Origin: Parvibaculaceae bacterium
GTDB taxonomy: Bacteria; Pseudomonadota; Alphaproteobacteria; Parvibaculales; Parvibaculaceae
Length of the DNA: 64,000 nt
Assembly (NCBI GenBank): GCA_019636015.1
Contig: JAHBYJ010000001.1
Coordinates: 868,001 to 932,000 of the forward strand
Reading direction: 5' to 3'
A program made the translations under genes and the position numbers. Of this stretch, positions 44,299-54,504 are shown one piece after another. Under the pieces are notes generated by a model. That model was not told where the DNA came from and ran no database searches. It worked only from the letters and a program-made list of their open reading frames with translations. The number at the start of each line of letters is the position of its first letter. The stretch's first letter is position 1.

Positions 44299-45042
44299 CT
44301 AGTCGAGGATCATGCCGACCGATCCGACGACGGCGCGGGGTTCCCCGCCCGCGCCGCCGCTACCCCAGCTCTCGCCCGCGAGCGCGGGTTCGAGCGGCGC
44401 GGCAAGCATCGCCGTGATCGTGTCGATGAAATGCCGGAGCGTCGCCTCGGCGCTCCACATCGGATGCGGCCGCGAGCGGTCGGCAAGCGCCGCTTCCCGC
44501 GCCGCGATGACGCCGGTGAGATAGGCGCCGAGAAAGACGAAGCGCTGGTTCTTCGCAGCCTCCGGCATCTCGGGCATCAGCTTCCGCAGATGATCGAGGC
44601 AGCGCAGATAGCCGGAGTTCCAGCGGTTCTCCAGCGCCTCCATGAAGAGATCGCGATGGCTCATGCCGAGCAGTGCGATGAAGCGGATATAGCTGTCCTC
44701 CGCGGTGTCGGTTTCTTCCGCGAGGTTGACGGAGGGATAGACCAGCGCCTCCACGACTTCGCGGATCGACTTCGGCCCGCCTTCCGCTTCCAGCCTGTCG
44801 AGATAGGCATTGCGGCGAATGTCGATGAGCTTCGCACCGTCGGTCACGAGTTCGCGGACCAGCGCCTCCTTGGTGCCGAAATAATAGGAGAGCGAGCCGT
44901 GGTTCTTCTGGCCCGACGCCTCCACGATCTCGCGCACGGTAACGCCGTCCATACCGCGCTCGGCAAAGAGCCGCCGCGCGGCGAGCTTGATCTGCTCGCG
45001 CGCGGGAAGCGGCCGCGCTTCGATGATCGCTGTGTCGGTCAT
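44299..45042 (-). CDS. TetR-family transcriptional regulator
   Basis: A 247-residue regulator. The N-terminal TetR helix-turn-helix (about residues 14-62) reads EQIKLAARRLFAERGMDGVT, VREIVEASGQKNHGSLSYYF and GTKEALVRELV. The larger ligand-binding domain includes EDSYIRFIALLGMSHRDLF. The start at 45042 is chosen because it begins just before the domain; the open frame continues upstream without family sequence. It heads the leftward operon and faces the rightward kinase-SDR-ACAD operon across a 105-bp gap holding a perfect inverted repeat, so it likely represses both arms. Confidence 0.9.
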   Translation of the reverse strand: MTDTAIIEARPLPAREQIKLAARRLFAERGMDGVTVREIVEASGQKNHGSLSYYFGTKEALVRELVTDGAKLIDIRRNAYLDRLEAEGGPKSIREVVEALVYPSVNLAEETDTAEDSYIRFIALLGMSHRDLFMEALENRWNSGYLRCLDHLRKLMPEMPEAAKNQRFVFLGAYLTGVIAAREAALADRSRPHPMWSAEATLRHFIDTITAMLAAPLEPALAGESWGSGGAGGEPRAVVGSVGMILD

Positions 45043-45069
45043 TGACAGAGAGTGACTCTTCGGGCTTGA

Positions 45070-45098
45070 TAGGTCAAATGGATAAAACACTTGACCTA
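45070..45098. promoter_or_regulatory. TetR operator candidate (8-bp inverted repeat)
   Basis: TAGGTCAA (45070-45077) and TTGACCTA (45091-45098) form a perfect inverted repeat with a 13-bp spacer; the arm centres are 21 bp apart, two helical turns. It lies 28 bp before tetR and 49 bp before the divergent kinase gene. TTGACC in each arm could double as a -35 element for each direction. Confidence 0.68.
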
Positions 45099-45147
45099 AC
45101 GGAATCCGGCGCGAGACCGGCAGGGGTCGGGCAGGGAGGAGCGGCCG

Positions 45148-46176
45148 ATGGGAGACATCCCCGTCGATCTCGACGCGCTGGCGCGCTGGATGGACAGTCA
45201 GGGGCTGGGCAAGGGCCCGCTTGAAGGCGCGGCCATGCTCGGCGGCGGCACGCAGAACATCCTTCTCCGTTTCACCCGCGATGGCCGGACCTATGTGCTG
45301 CGCCGCCCGCCGCCCCATCTTCGCAGGAATTCCAACGAGACCATGCGCCGCGAGGCGCGCATGCTTGCCGCCATCGCGGATACCGATGTGCCCCATCCCC
45401 GGCTTATCGCCGCCTGCCCGGAAGAAGATGTGATCGGCGCGGCCTTCTATCTGATGGAGCCGATCGACGGCTTTAACCCGACGGTCGCGCTGCCCGCGCT
45501 TCATGCCTCCGATCCTGCGATCCGCAGGCGCATGGGCTTCTCGCTGGTCGAAGGCATCGCGAAGCTTGGTGCCGTGGATTACGAAAAGGCGGGGCTCGCC
45601 GGTTTCGGCAAGGTCGACAATTATCTGGAACGCCAGGTCGCCCGCTGGCAGGCACAGCTTGAAAGCTATCGCGAGTTTCCTTCATGGCCGGGTCCGGAAG
45701 GTATTCCGGGCGTCGCCAGGGTCGCAAAATGGCTGGAAACCAACCGTCCGGAAAAACTTATCCCCGGTATCATCCATGGCGACTACCATCTCGCCAATGT
45801 GATGTACCGCCATGACGGACCTGAACTTGCCGCCATCGTGGATTGGGAACTGACGACGATCGGCGATCCGCTGCTCGATCTCGGCTGGCTTCTCGCCACC
45901 TGGCCGCAGGAAGGCGCGGCGGCCGGCGCAGTCGGCGTGCAGCCCTGGGACGGTTTTCCGTCGGCGGATGAACTGGTTGAGCACTACAGGCCGCTGACCG
46001 AACGGGACATGAGTCATATCGAGTGGTACGGCGTTCTCGCCTGCTACAAGCTCGGCATCATTCTGGAAGGGACGCATGCCCGCGCCTGTGAGGGCAAGGC
46101 GCCGAAGGAAACGGGCGACAAGCTCCATGCCAGCACGGTGGGCCTTTTCGAGCGCGCCCTGCGCTGGATCGCCTGA
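45148..46176 (+). CDS. APH-family kinase of the ACAD10/11 (LvaA-like) type
   Basis: A 342-residue cytoplasmic phosphotransferase. LGGGTQNILLRFTRDG and YVLRRPPPHLRRNSNETMRR form the nucleotide lobe. IIHGDYHLANVMYRHDG (near residue 210) is the catalytic loop, and AIVDWELTTIGDPLLDLGWL the metal-binding loop. This wording matches the N-terminal kinase domain of ACAD10/ACAD11 and the bacterial LvaA class, which phosphorylate the hydroxyl of 4-hydroxyacyl-CoA. The start follows GGGAGGAGC. An SDR and an ACAD10/11-type dehydrogenase follow in the same operon, supporting that chemistry. Exact substrate is inferred. Confidence 0.86.
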   Translation: MGDIPVDLDALARWMDSQGLGKGPLEGAAMLGGGTQNILLRFTRDGRTYVLRRPPPHLRRNSNETMRREARMLAAIADTDVPHPRLIAACPEEDVIGAAFYLMEPIDGFNPTVALPALHASDPAIRRRMGFSLVEGIAKLGAVDYEKAGLAGFGKVDNYLERQVARWQAQLESYREFPSWPGPEGIPGVARVAKWLETNRPEKLIPGIIHGDYHLANVMYRHDGPELAAIVDWELTTIGDPLLDLGWLLATWPQEGAAAGAVGVQPWDGFPSADELVEHYRPLTERDMSHIEWYGVLACYKLGIILEGTHARACEGKAPKETGDKLHASTVGLFERALRWIA

Positions 46177-46208
46177 CGCAAGAAACACGGAAGAAAAAGG
46201 GAATAGCG

Positions 46209-46946
46209 ATGAAGGATACGGATTTCTCGGGCAAGCGCGTGCTGGTCGTCGGCGGCTCCAGCGGCATCGGCAATGGCATCGCCCATGCGTTTCGGGAGCG
46301 CGGCGCGGAAGTCCATATCTGGGGCACGCGCGCATCTGCAAAGGATTATGAAGGTTCCGAAGGCTCCGACATGACGGGCCTTCACTATGCGCAGATGGAT
46401 ATTTCCGACTTCGACGCCATCGAAGCCTATACGCCGCCTTTTGCCTCGCTCGATGTGCTGGTGCTGTCGCAGGGCACCGTCATCTACAAGCGCGGCGAAT
46501 TCAGGATGGACGGCTTCCAGAAGGTGATGGATGTGAACCTCAACAGCCTCATGGCCTGCGCCATCAAGTTCCACGACATGCTGGCCGCCGCGAAAGGCTC
46601 GCTCATCACGGTGAGCTCCACCGCCGGCTTTCATTCGACGCGCGGCAACCCGGCCTATAACGCCTCGAAGACAGGCGCCGTCGGCCTCACCCGCACACTC
46701 GGCGAAGCCTGGGCCGGCGATGGCATCCGCGTGAACGGCATCGCGCCCGGCCTCGTCGACACGAAACTCACCAAGGTCACAACGGAAGATCCGAAGCGCC
46801 GCGAAATGGCGATCCGGGGCATTCCCGCCGGCCGTCTCGGCACGCCGGAGGACATGGCGGGCGCGGCGATCTTCCTCGCCTCGCCGCTCTCCTCCTACAT
46901 CTACGGTCAGACGCTGATCGTCGACGGCGGCCTCATCCTTTCCTGA
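46209..46946 (+). CDS. SDR-family oxidoreductase
   Basis: A 245-residue classical short-chain dehydrogenase. The cofactor motif is [18 protein letters not shown], the catalytic serine in LITVSSTAG and YxxxK in [22 protein letters not shown] and the C-terminal [13 protein letters not shown] are typical. The NNAG motif is altered to [14 protein letters not shown] suggests NADP(H) binding. It lies between the ACAD10/11-type kinase and the ACAD-like gene; LvaD, also an SDR-like reductase, holds a comparable place in the levulinate pathway. A role in making or oxidising a hydroxy-acyl intermediate is inferred. Confidence 0.88.
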   Translation: MKDTDFSGKRVLVVGGSSGIGNGIAHAFRERGAEVHIWGTRASAKDYEGSEGSDMTGLHYAQMDISDFDAIEAYTPPFASLDVLVLSQGTVIYKRGEFRMDGFQKVMDVNLNSLMACAIKFHDMLAAAKGSLITVSSTAGFHSTRGNPAYNASKTGAVGLTRTLGEAWAGDGIRVNGIAPGLVDTKLTKVTTEDPKRREMAIRGIPAGRLGTPEDMAGAAIFLASPLSSYIYGQTLIVDGGLILS

Positions 46947-46966
46947 ACCGAGAAGAAAGCACGCCG

Positions 46967-48187
<1,221 letters not shown>

Positions 48188-48208
48188 GGAAAGGCAGGGG
48201 AAATCGCG

Positions 48209-49255
48209 ATGAAGGGTCTCGGATATTTCGGCGAAAGGGACATCCGCTATGAGGATTTCCCCGAGCCGGTCCTGCTAGGACAGGACGGTGCCGTGGTGAA
48301 GATGAAGGCCTGCGGCATCTGCGGCAGCGACCTGCATATTTATCACGGCCAGGGCTTCTCGAAGGATCACGGCTATTGCGTCGGCCATGAAGCGGTTGGC
48401 GAAGTGGTGGAGATTGGCCGAGACGTGCGCACGTTGAAAGTCGGTGACGAAGTCATGCTTTCAGGCGCCGTGCGCTCCGGTGGCCGCGGCCGTTGCAGCT
48501 ATTGCCGCGCCGGCACGCCCGCGAAATGCGGCAAGCAGATGTGGGGGTGTTATGGTCTCAGCACGCAACTGCAAGGCTGCCAGGCTGAAGGCATTGCCGT
48601 CCCCTGGGCTGATCACAATGCGACGCGCATCCCCGAAGGCCTCACCGCCGAACAGGCGCTGCTGCTGACCGACAACCTGCCGACCGCATACATGGGCGCG
48701 AAGAACGCCGATATCGGTCCCGGTAAGACGGTTGCTGTCGTCGGTCTCGGGCCGATCGGTCTCATGGCGATACAATCGGCCTTCGTGCTCGGCGCGGCGC
48801 GCGTCTTCGCCATCGACCTCGTGAAGGAGAGGCGCGATGCGGCTGCCGCCCTCGGCGCCATCCCGCTCTCGCCGGAGAATGCGGTCGAGGAAATCCGGGA
48901 AGCGACGGACGGCGCGATGGTCGAATGTTCCATCGAAGCTGTCGGTATCGACAAGACCATCGAACTCGCGATCTCGCTCGCGGGCCGCAATGGCAGCATC
49001 TCGGTTTTCGGCGCAAACCAGAACCAGGCATTCAAATACCCGCTCTGGACCGCCTTCAACAAGTCGCTCACCTTCCGCGTCGCAGGCTGCTTCGTGCAGA
49101 GCCACTGGCCGGAGCTGATCCCGCTGGCACAGGCTGGCCGCCTCACGCCGGAGAAGTTCGTCACCCACCGCATGTCGTTGAGCGACGGCGCCGAGGCCTA
49201 CCGGATTTTCGACGGCAAGCTCGACAATGTGATGAAGGTCGTGCTGACGCCCTGA
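48209..49255 (+). CDS. Zinc-dependent medium-chain alcohol dehydrogenase
   Basis: A 348-residue MDR enzyme. The catalytic zinc ligands are Cys in KACGICGSDLHIYHG and the His-Glu of VGHEAVGEVVEIG. Structural zinc would bind CSYCRAGTPAKCGKQMWGC, although the usual four-cysteine pattern is partly altered. The NAD(P) motif is VAVVGLGPIGLMAIQSAFVL. It oxidises an alcohol or reduces an aldehyde/ketone. It follows the acyl-CoA dehydrogenase by 21 bp in the right arm. It could supply the ketone for the Baeyer-Villiger enzyme of the left arm, which is inference. Confidence 0.87.
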   Translation: MKGLGYFGERDIRYEDFPEPVLLGQDGAVVKMKACGICGSDLHIYHGQGFSKDHGYCVGHEAVGEVVEIGRDVRTLKVGDEVMLSGAVRSGGRGRCSYCRAGTPAKCGKQMWGCYGLSTQLQGCQAEGIAVPWADHNATRIPEGLTAEQALLLTDNLPTAYMGAKNADIGPGKTVAVVGLGPIGLMAIQSAFVLGAARVFAIDLVKERRDAAAALGAIPLSPENAVEEIREATDGAMVECSIEAVGIDKTIELAISLAGRNGSISVFGANQNQAFKYPLWTAFNKSLTFRVAGCFVQSHWPELIPLAQAGRLTPEKFVTHRMSLSDGAEAYRIFDGKLDNVMKVVLTP

Positions 49256-49275
49256 ACGTGAGAAGGGATGAGAGA

Positions 49276-49698
49276 ATGAGCGTGACGACGCCGGCAGGCC
49301 GCCTTGTCTCCGCCTTTGGCGATGTGGAGAAGATGTCGGCGCTTTATGCGCCGGACATCGAGTGGAGCCTGTCGGCCTCGCTTCCCTATCCGCGCCCGAT
49401 GAAAGGAAGGGAAGCCGTCATCGCCTTCAATCGCTCGGTCTGGGAAGATGTCTACTTTCCCGATTGCACGATCGAGATTCTCGATGAGATCGGCGGCGAG
49501 AGCCTGAGCGCGGTGCGCTTCATCTACCGCGCGCGCTATCGCGCCAGCGGACTGCCTTATGAGAATGAGTATACGCTCTTCGCCCGCGGCGGGCCGGAGG
49601 GCATCCGGGAGGTCTTCGAGGCGCTCGACACACTCGCAATCTTCGATCAGATGAAGGGCGAGGAGAAAGGCACGGCCTTCTCGAGATTGACGGAATAG
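49276..49698 (+). CDS. SnoaL-like/NTF2-fold protein
   Basis: A 140-residue NTF2-superfamily protein: GRLVSAFGDVEKMSALYAPD, YPRPMKGREAVIAFNRSVWE and FIYRARYRASGLPYENEYTL mark the fold. The ATG at 49276 is chosen since it precedes the first helix and has AGAAGGG upstream; the longer open frame is inside the alcohol dehydrogenase gene. It ends the right arm. The left arm has another SnoaL-like protein. Its role, perhaps an isomerase or hydrolase step, is unknown. It meets tonB from the other strand after 13 bp. Confidence 0.78.
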   Translation: MSVTTPAGRLVSAFGDVEKMSALYAPDIEWSLSASLPYPRPMKGREAVIAFNRSVWEDVYFPDCTIEILDEIGGESLSAVRFIYRARYRASGLPYENEYTLFARGGPEGIREVFEALDTLAIFDQMKGEEKGTAFSRLTE

Positions 49699-49711
49699 TA
49701 AGGCCGCGTCT

Positions 49712-50437
49712 TCAGTCGAGCGTGAACCGCATCGGCACTGTCACAAGCAGCGTCTCACCTGCGATTTCCGGCGGCAGCGGCGGCACGGGCGATGCGCGCT
49801 CGACCGTTTCCAGCGCCGCGCGGTCGAGCGCCTCATGCCCCGATCCGCGCTGCAGTTCAGATGAAACGATATTGCCTTGCCGGTCGATCCGGATCGTCAC
49901 ATAGGGCATGCCTTCCTGAGCGCGCCGCTGTGCCGCGCGCGGGTAGCGCTTGTAGCGCTCGAGGTGGCCGAGCAGGAGTTGCTGGTAAGTAGGAAGCGCG
50001 TTGCTCGGTGCCCGGCTCGGCAGAGCGTCGACAGGCGCGGCCTTCCGTTCCGCCACCGGCGCCTCGATGGCGCGCGGAGCGGTCGTCTCCCTCACTTCTC
50101 TCTTGCGGGGCGTTGGCGGCTTGAGCACGGGCTTGGGCGGCGCCACCTCATCCGGTTCGGGTTCCGGCGGCTCGGGCTCCTGCTGTTCTTCTTCCCTGGG
50201 GCCTTCGGGAAGCGCTGTTTCGGGCTCCGGCGGCGCGCTCACCATGGGCGCAAGGTCGATGGTAATGGCGGCGGGCGCTTCCGGTTCTATGCCTCTGCTG
50301 AATTGCGCATAGACGATCGCGCCTGCAAGGCCCGCGTGCAACAGCACGGCGAACACCGTTCCCGCGCGCCATGCAGGTGCAGGCAGGCTGGCCGCCGGTG
50401 CTTTGCTTTCCTTGCCGGAGGTCATGGGACCGTTCAT
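49712..50437 (-). CDS. tonB: TonB energy-transducing protein
   Basis: A 241-residue TonB. The N-terminal signal-anchor is GTVFAVLLHAGLAGAIVYAQ (about 27-46). A proline/glutamate-rich spacer (about 68-130, with PEPPEPEPDEVAPPKP) spans the periplasm. The C-terminal domain has YKRYPRAAQRRAQEGMPYVT and DRQGNIVSSELQRGSGHEAL. It passes proton-motive energy from ExbB-ExbD to outer-membrane receptors such as the one at 52063. It is the last gene of exbB-exbD-tonB; its start overlaps the exbD stop in ATGA (50434-50437). Confidence 0.93.
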   Translation of the reverse strand: MNGPMTSGKESKAPAASLPAPAWRAGTVFAVLLHAGLAGAIVYAQFSRGIEPEAPAAITIDLAPMVSAPPEPETALPEGPREEEQQEPEPPEPEPDEVAPPKPVLKPPTPRKREVRETTAPRAIEAPVAERKAAPVDALPSRAPSNALPTYQQLLLGHLERYKRYPRAAQRRAQEGMPYVTIRIDRQGNIVSSELQRGSGHEALDRAALETVERASPVPPLPPEIAGETLLVTVPMRFTLD

Positions 50438-50859
50438 CGAGTGTCCGGCGCTTCGAGCCCCACAAGTGCGATCTTGAGATACCCGGCCGCCCTGAGCTCG
50501 TTCATCACGTCCATCAGGCTGCCATAATCGACCGACTTGTCGGCGCGGAGGAAGATGCGCTCTTCCTTGTCGCCACCTGTCTTCGCATCGAGCGCGGCTG
50601 CAAGCGCATCGGGCGCGATGGGCTCTTCCCCGAGCGCGAGGCTGAGATCGGATTTGACCGAGAGATAGACCGGCTCCGTCGGACGCGGCTGCGGTTCGGC
50701 ATTGGCGGAAGGAAGATCGACGGGGATATCTACCGTCGCGAGCGGCGCCGCGATCATGAAGACGATCAGCAGTACCAGAATGACGTCGATGAACGGCGTG
50801 ACGTTGATCTCATGCGTTTCGGCGAGATCGTCGTCGCCATGGTCGAGACGGACGGCCAT
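50434..50859 (-). CDS. exbD: Biopolymer transport protein ExbD
   Basis: A 141-residue inner-membrane protein with one membrane segment. HEINVTPFIDVILVLLIVFM carries the essential proton-path aspartate (INVTPFID). The periplasmic domain includes VYLSVKSDLSLALGEE and RADKSVDYGSLMDVMNELRA. With ExbB it forms the proton channel that energises TonB. It lies 3 bp after exbB and overlaps tonB. Confidence 0.95.
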   Translation of the reverse strand: MAVRLDHGDDDLAETHEINVTPFIDVILVLLIVFMIAAPLATVDIPVDLPSANAEPQPRPTEPVYLSVKSDLSLALGEEPIAPDALAAALDAKTGGDKEERIFLRADKSVDYGSLMDVMNELRAAGYLKIALVGLEAPDTR

Positions 50860-50862
50860 GGT

Positions 50863-51741
50863 TCAATCCGCCGCTTTGGAGAGGCGCGTGCGCCGGCCCA
50901 TGTCGAGGTCGCGGCTCACGATGCGCAGGAGTTCGGCCGAGCTGTCGGCAACAAGTGCGCGATAGCCCGCAATGGACCGCGCAAAGGCATTGTAGATGAC
51001 GACCGCGGGGATGGCGGCGGCGAGGCCGAGACCCGTGGCGAGCAGTGCTTCGGCAATGCCGGGCGCGACGACGGCGAGGTTCGTCGTCTGCGTCTGCGCA
51101 ATGCCGATGAAGCTGTTCATGATGCCCCAGACCGTGCCGAAGAGACCGACGAAAGGTGCCGTTGCGCCGATGGTGGCGAGAACACCCGTGCCGATACCGA
51201 TCTCGCGCGCGGCGTTCGCTTCGATACGCTGGAAGCGCCAGGCGATGCGCTCCTTCACGCCTTCCTTGTCCGGTGTTTCGCCCGAGGCGTTTACTTCGTC
51301 TATCGCCGCTTCCGCAAGCAGACCGACCGGGCCCTTGAGCTTGCCCAGATTCTGCGCCGCCTCATCGAGGGAAGCGAAGCCAATGAGCGAGCCGAAGGCC
51401 TGCCTTGCGCGTCGCTTTGCACCGGCGATCTCCATCCGCTTGGCAAACCAGATCGTCCAGGTGACGATCGAGGCGATGATCAGGCCGATCATCACCGCCT
51501 TCACGACGATGTCGGCCTGCATGAACATGCCCCAGGGCGAAAGATCATGGGGCAGCGCGCCGGGCTCCAGGGTGCCTGCCGCGCCCGAAGGTACCTCTTC
51601 GCTGGCAAGTCCGGTCGCTTCGGCGCCGGCAGCGCCGTCCGGCAAAGCCTGTTGCGCATGCACGGGCAGCGCGAGCATGACCGTCAGCACCAGCGTGACG
51701 AGCGCGGCGCTCCAGGGTTGCCGGGCCGAAAAATACATCAT
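50863..51741 (-). CDS. exbB: Biopolymer transport protein ExbB (long form with signal peptide)
   Basis: A 292-residue MotA/TolQ/ExbB channel protein. Residues 1-28 form a cleavable signal peptide ending VHAQQ, followed by a periplasmic extension of about 40 residues; this long form is known in many alphaproteobacteria. The core has three membrane segments: KAVMIGLIIASIVTWTIWFA, then TIGATAPFVGLFGTVWGIMN and PGIAEALLATGLGLAAAIPA. The start at 51741 opens the signal peptide. It is the first gene of the exbB-exbD-tonB operon and diverges from a siderophore receptor across a 321-bp gap with Fur-like boxes. Confidence 0.94.
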   Translation of the reverse strand: MMYFSARQPWSAALVTLVLTVMLALPVHAQQALPDGAAGAEATGLASEEVPSGAAGTLEPGALPHDLSPWGMFMQADIVVKAVMIGLIIASIVTWTIWFAKRMEIAGAKRRARQAFGSLIGFASLDEAAQNLGKLKGPVGLLAEAAIDEVNASGETPDKEGVKERIAWRFQRIEANAAREIGIGTGVLATIGATAPFVGLFGTVWGIMNSFIGIAQTQTTNLAVVAPGIAEALLATGLGLAAAIPAVVIYNAFARSIAGYRALVADSSAELLRIVSRDLDMGRRTRLSKAAD

Positions 51742-51864
51742 CCTGTTACCTTCACTCGACGCGCCGTGGCGATTCCACGGCCTTGGCCTGCGCCGCGCAA
51801 TCGGAATTTGGCACGAGCGCTCTCCGGCGGGACATGCCGGTATTTCGGCCCATAGGCCACATCT

Positions 51865-51883
51865 GCGAGTAATTATCAATAAC
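51865..51883. promoter_or_regulatory. Fur-box-like site 1 (exbB side)
   Basis: On the minus strand GTTATTGATAATTACTCGC matches the classical 19-bp Fur consensus at 13 positions, including the central TGATAAT. It lies 124 bp before exbB. A second site is near the receptor gene at 51954. The rest of the 321-bp gap (51742-52062) shows no gene. RirA or Irr may replace Fur in some alphaproteobacteria. Confidence 0.5.
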
Positions 51884-51953
51884 GCATTTTGCCGCGCTTC
51901 GGCGCGTTACGTCGGCCACTTGAGGTCATTGGGTCAACCGTGGCGGATATGTC

Positions 51954-51972
51954 ACAAATGAGAAGCATTCGC
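51954..51972. promoter_or_regulatory. Fur-box-like site 2 (receptor side)
   Basis: ACAAATGAGAAGCATTCGC contains the symmetrical core AATGAGAAGCATT (AATG...CATT) and matches the 19-bp Fur consensus at 12 positions. It lies 90 bp upstream of the siderophore receptor start. Confidence 0.5.
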
Positions 51973-52062
51973 AAAAGTTGAATTTTTCTGACTAGCCCGC
52001 GCCCCCAGTCATATTTAAGAACGACTCGCAATCGCACTCTTACCTGGGGGAATTCCAGACCG

Positions 52063-54369
52063 ATGAAGACCGACGCTCGCCTGTTGACCACGGCGTCCCG
52101 CCTTGCGCTCGCCGCCGGTGTGACCGCCTCGCTTTCCGTTTTTGCCACTGCAGCGGCTGCGCAGCAGACGGCCCCGGAGCAACAGGAGGAGACGGAGGCG
52201 CTCGTCACAACGCCGCTCGAAGTTCAGGGACAGGGTGAGGGCTCCTACACGGTCGACCACCTGTCTTCGTCCAAGCAGACTGCCCCGCTTCTCGACACGC
52301 CCCAGACCGTCAACGTGATTCCCGAGCAGGTCTTCCGCGAGCAGGGCGCGCGCAACCTGACCGAAATCCTGAAAAACACCCCCGGCATCAGTTTCAATGC
52401 GGGCGAAAACGGCTTCGGCACCTCGTCCAACAATTTCATGCTGCGCGGCTTCGATGCGAGCGGCGACATTTTCTACGATGGTTCGCGCGACAGCGGCAGC
52501 TACACCCGGGACTCCTTCAACGTCGAGCAGGTGGAAGTCTTCAAGGGCCCGGCGGCCGACAATGGCCGCGGTAGCGCTGGTGGCTATGTCAACATTGTAT
52601 CCAAGACGCCGACCGCACGAGATTTCATCAATGCCGATGCGAGCTATGGTTTCGACGAATATGACAGCGAGGACCGCCGCCGGCTGACAGCCGATGTCAA
52701 TCAGATGATCAGCCCGAATACGGCCGTCCGCCTCAATCTGCTGCTTGAGGACAGCGGCATTCCCGGCCGCGATGTCGCCGAAGCGAAATCCTGGGGGCTT
52801 GCGCCGTCGGTCGCCTTCGGTCTGGGCACGGAGTTCCGCACGATCCTTTCCTTCGAGCATGTGGAGCGCAACGATCTGCCGGATTGGGGTTTGCCCGGCG
52901 CGGCCTTCGCGGATCTGAACGGCAACAACCCGGATGCACAGGCGGTCTACGATCCGGCGCTGGCGGGGCTATCGCGCGACAATTTCTATGGCCTGTCGTC
53001 GGATTTCGACGATGCGACGAGCGATGTGCTGCTTGCCCGCTTCGAATACGATCTCTCGGCGGCGGCGACGGTCAGCAATCAGACACGTTGGTCGGTTGTC
53101 GACCGCACGGCGCGTTATACCGTGCCGACCGGCAACGCAGGGGGCGGTGTCATCAATACACAGACCCAGTTTTACGACCGCCGGAACGAATCTCTTACCA
53201 ACCTGACCAATCTGTCTTTCGAATTTGCGACAGGTTCCCTGAAGCACAATCTCGCGACCGGTGTCGAGCTCACCCGCGAGCAGGGCGATGCCAACAAGTT
53301 CAACACCGTCAACAGCACGACCGGCGCATTCAATCCCGATCCCAACCGCGCGCCAGGGGCGCCGGTCGCTCCCGTCGCGAGCAGCGAGGTGGAGGTCGAG
53401 ACGGTCGCAGCCTATGTCTACGACACCGTGGAATTCAGCCGTCAATGGCAGGCGACGGGCGGCATGCGCGCCGAGCGCTACAAGGCCGACATTGAAACCG
53501 ACGACACCTCGATCGCTGGCGCCGCAACCTACAGCGAAAGCGATACGCTGCTCGGCGGCAAGCTCGGCCTCGTTTACAAGCCTGCCGAAAACGGCAGCGT
53601 CTATGTGTCCTACGGCGTGTCGCAGGATCCGCACACCTCGTTCCTTTCGAATCCCGACATTTCGCGCACAGGCGTCAATTCATTTCCCGGCTTCGTTGCT
53701 GGAGCGAAACCTGTGACGTCGCACAATTATGAAATCGGCACCAAATGGGACGTGCTCGACGAACGCCTTTCGCTGACCGCAGCTCTCTTCCACACGGTGA
53801 AGAAGGATGTGCCCATCGCGCTCAACTCCACGACGTTGCTCGGCTATGGCGAGCAGATGGTTCAGGGACTCGAACTCGGCGCGGCCGGCCGGATCACGCA
53901 GGAGTGGAACGTCTTTGCCGGTCTTCTGCTGATGGACAGCGAGCGCAAGCACGATCCGGCTTTCGATGCCGCGCTCAGGGCCGCAAATCCGGGCGACTAT
54001 GGCGCAGCACTCACCACGAATGGCGACGAGCTCGCCTTCACGCCGAATGTGAGCGCCAATCTCTGGACAACCTACCGATTCCCCATTGGCCTGACGTTGG
54101 GCGGCGGCATCCGCCATGTCGGCGAGTCCTATATCGGCCGTACGGATGACGCCTTGCGCATCATTGCGAACAGCCGCTATGGCGAGCTTCCCGCCTATAC
54201 GGTTTTCGACGCGATGGTCTCCTATGAGATCAATGAGAATGTCGATATCCGCCTCAATGTCGAAAACCTGGCAGATAAGACTTACATAACCTCGGCCAAC
54301 TGGAACGGGCGCCGTGTGCAACTCGGTAATCCCCGGACCTTCACGATCACGACGAGCTTCAGCTTCTGA
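52063..54369 (+). CDS. TonB-dependent siderophore receptor (catecholate, Fiu/FepA-like group)
   Basis: A 768-residue outer-membrane receptor. A signal peptide ends near ATAAAAQQ (about 34). The plug domain (about 65-180) includes DTPQTVNVIPEQVFREQGAR, NTPGISFNAGENGFGTSSNN, FMLRGFDASGDIFYDGSRDS and VEQVEVFKGPAADNGRGSAG. The beta-barrel follows and ends with TFTITTSFSF, with the terminal Phe usual for outer-membrane assembly. It imports a ferric siderophore using TonB-ExbBD, encoded divergently. A PiuC gene downstream, as beside Fiu, supports a catecholate ligand. Iron control through the Fur-like boxes is likely. Confidence 0.93.
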   Translation: MKTDARLLTTASRLALAAGVTASLSVFATAAAAQQTAPEQQEETEALVTTPLEVQGQGEGSYTVDHLSSSKQTAPLLDTPQTVNVIPEQVFREQGARNLTEILKNTPGISFNAGENGFGTSSNNFMLRGFDASGDIFYDGSRDSGSYTRDSFNVEQVEVFKGPAADNGRGSAGGYVNIVSKTPTARDFINADASYGFDEYDSEDRRRLTADVNQMISPNTAVRLNLLLEDSGIPGRDVAEAKSWGLAPSVAFGLGTEFRTILSFEHVERNDLPDWGLPGAAFADLNGNNPDAQAVYDPALAGLSRDNFYGLSSDFDDATSDVLLARFEYDLSAAATVSNQTRWSVVDRTARYTVPTGNAGGGVINTQTQFYDRRNESLTNLTNLSFEFATGSLKHNLATGVELTREQGDANKFNTVNSTTGAFNPDPNRAPGAPVAPVASSEVEVETVAAYVYDTVEFSRQWQATGGMRAERYKADIETDDTSIAGAATYSESDTLLGGKLGLVYKPAENGSVYVSYGVSQDPHTSFLSNPDISRTGVNSFPGFVAGAKPVTSHNYEIGTKWDVLDERLSLTAALFHTVKKDVPIALNSTTLLGYGEQMVQGLELGAAGRITQEWNVFAGLLLMDSERKHDPAFDAALRAANPGDYGAALTTNGDELAFTPNVSANLWTTYRFPIGLTLGGGIRHVGESYIGRTDDALRIIANSRYGELPAYTVFDAMVSYEINENVDIRLNVENLADKTYITSANWNGRRVQLGNPRTFTITTSFSF

Positions 54370-54395
54370 GGGCGGCCGGGCATCGTGCCATCGAC

Positions 54396-54424
54396 GCCCC
54401 GGCTCTTTCGAGCCGGGGCTTTTT
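54396..54424 (+). terminator. Strong rho-independent terminator after the siderophore receptor
   Basis: A 10-bp perfect stem GCCCCGGCTC/GAGCCGGGGC with a TTTC tetraloop is followed by TTTTT. It begins 27 bp after the receptor stop and implies a separate promoter for the following piuC gene; a TATATA at 54466-54471 is a possible -10 but I see no good -35. Confidence 0.93.
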
Positions 54425-54504
54425 CATTGTGGCAGGTGTAACTGGCGGATGGACCGCCTCTCGCTTATATATGGGCGCATGCGGACGAAGGGAGATTTCC
54501 GCCG

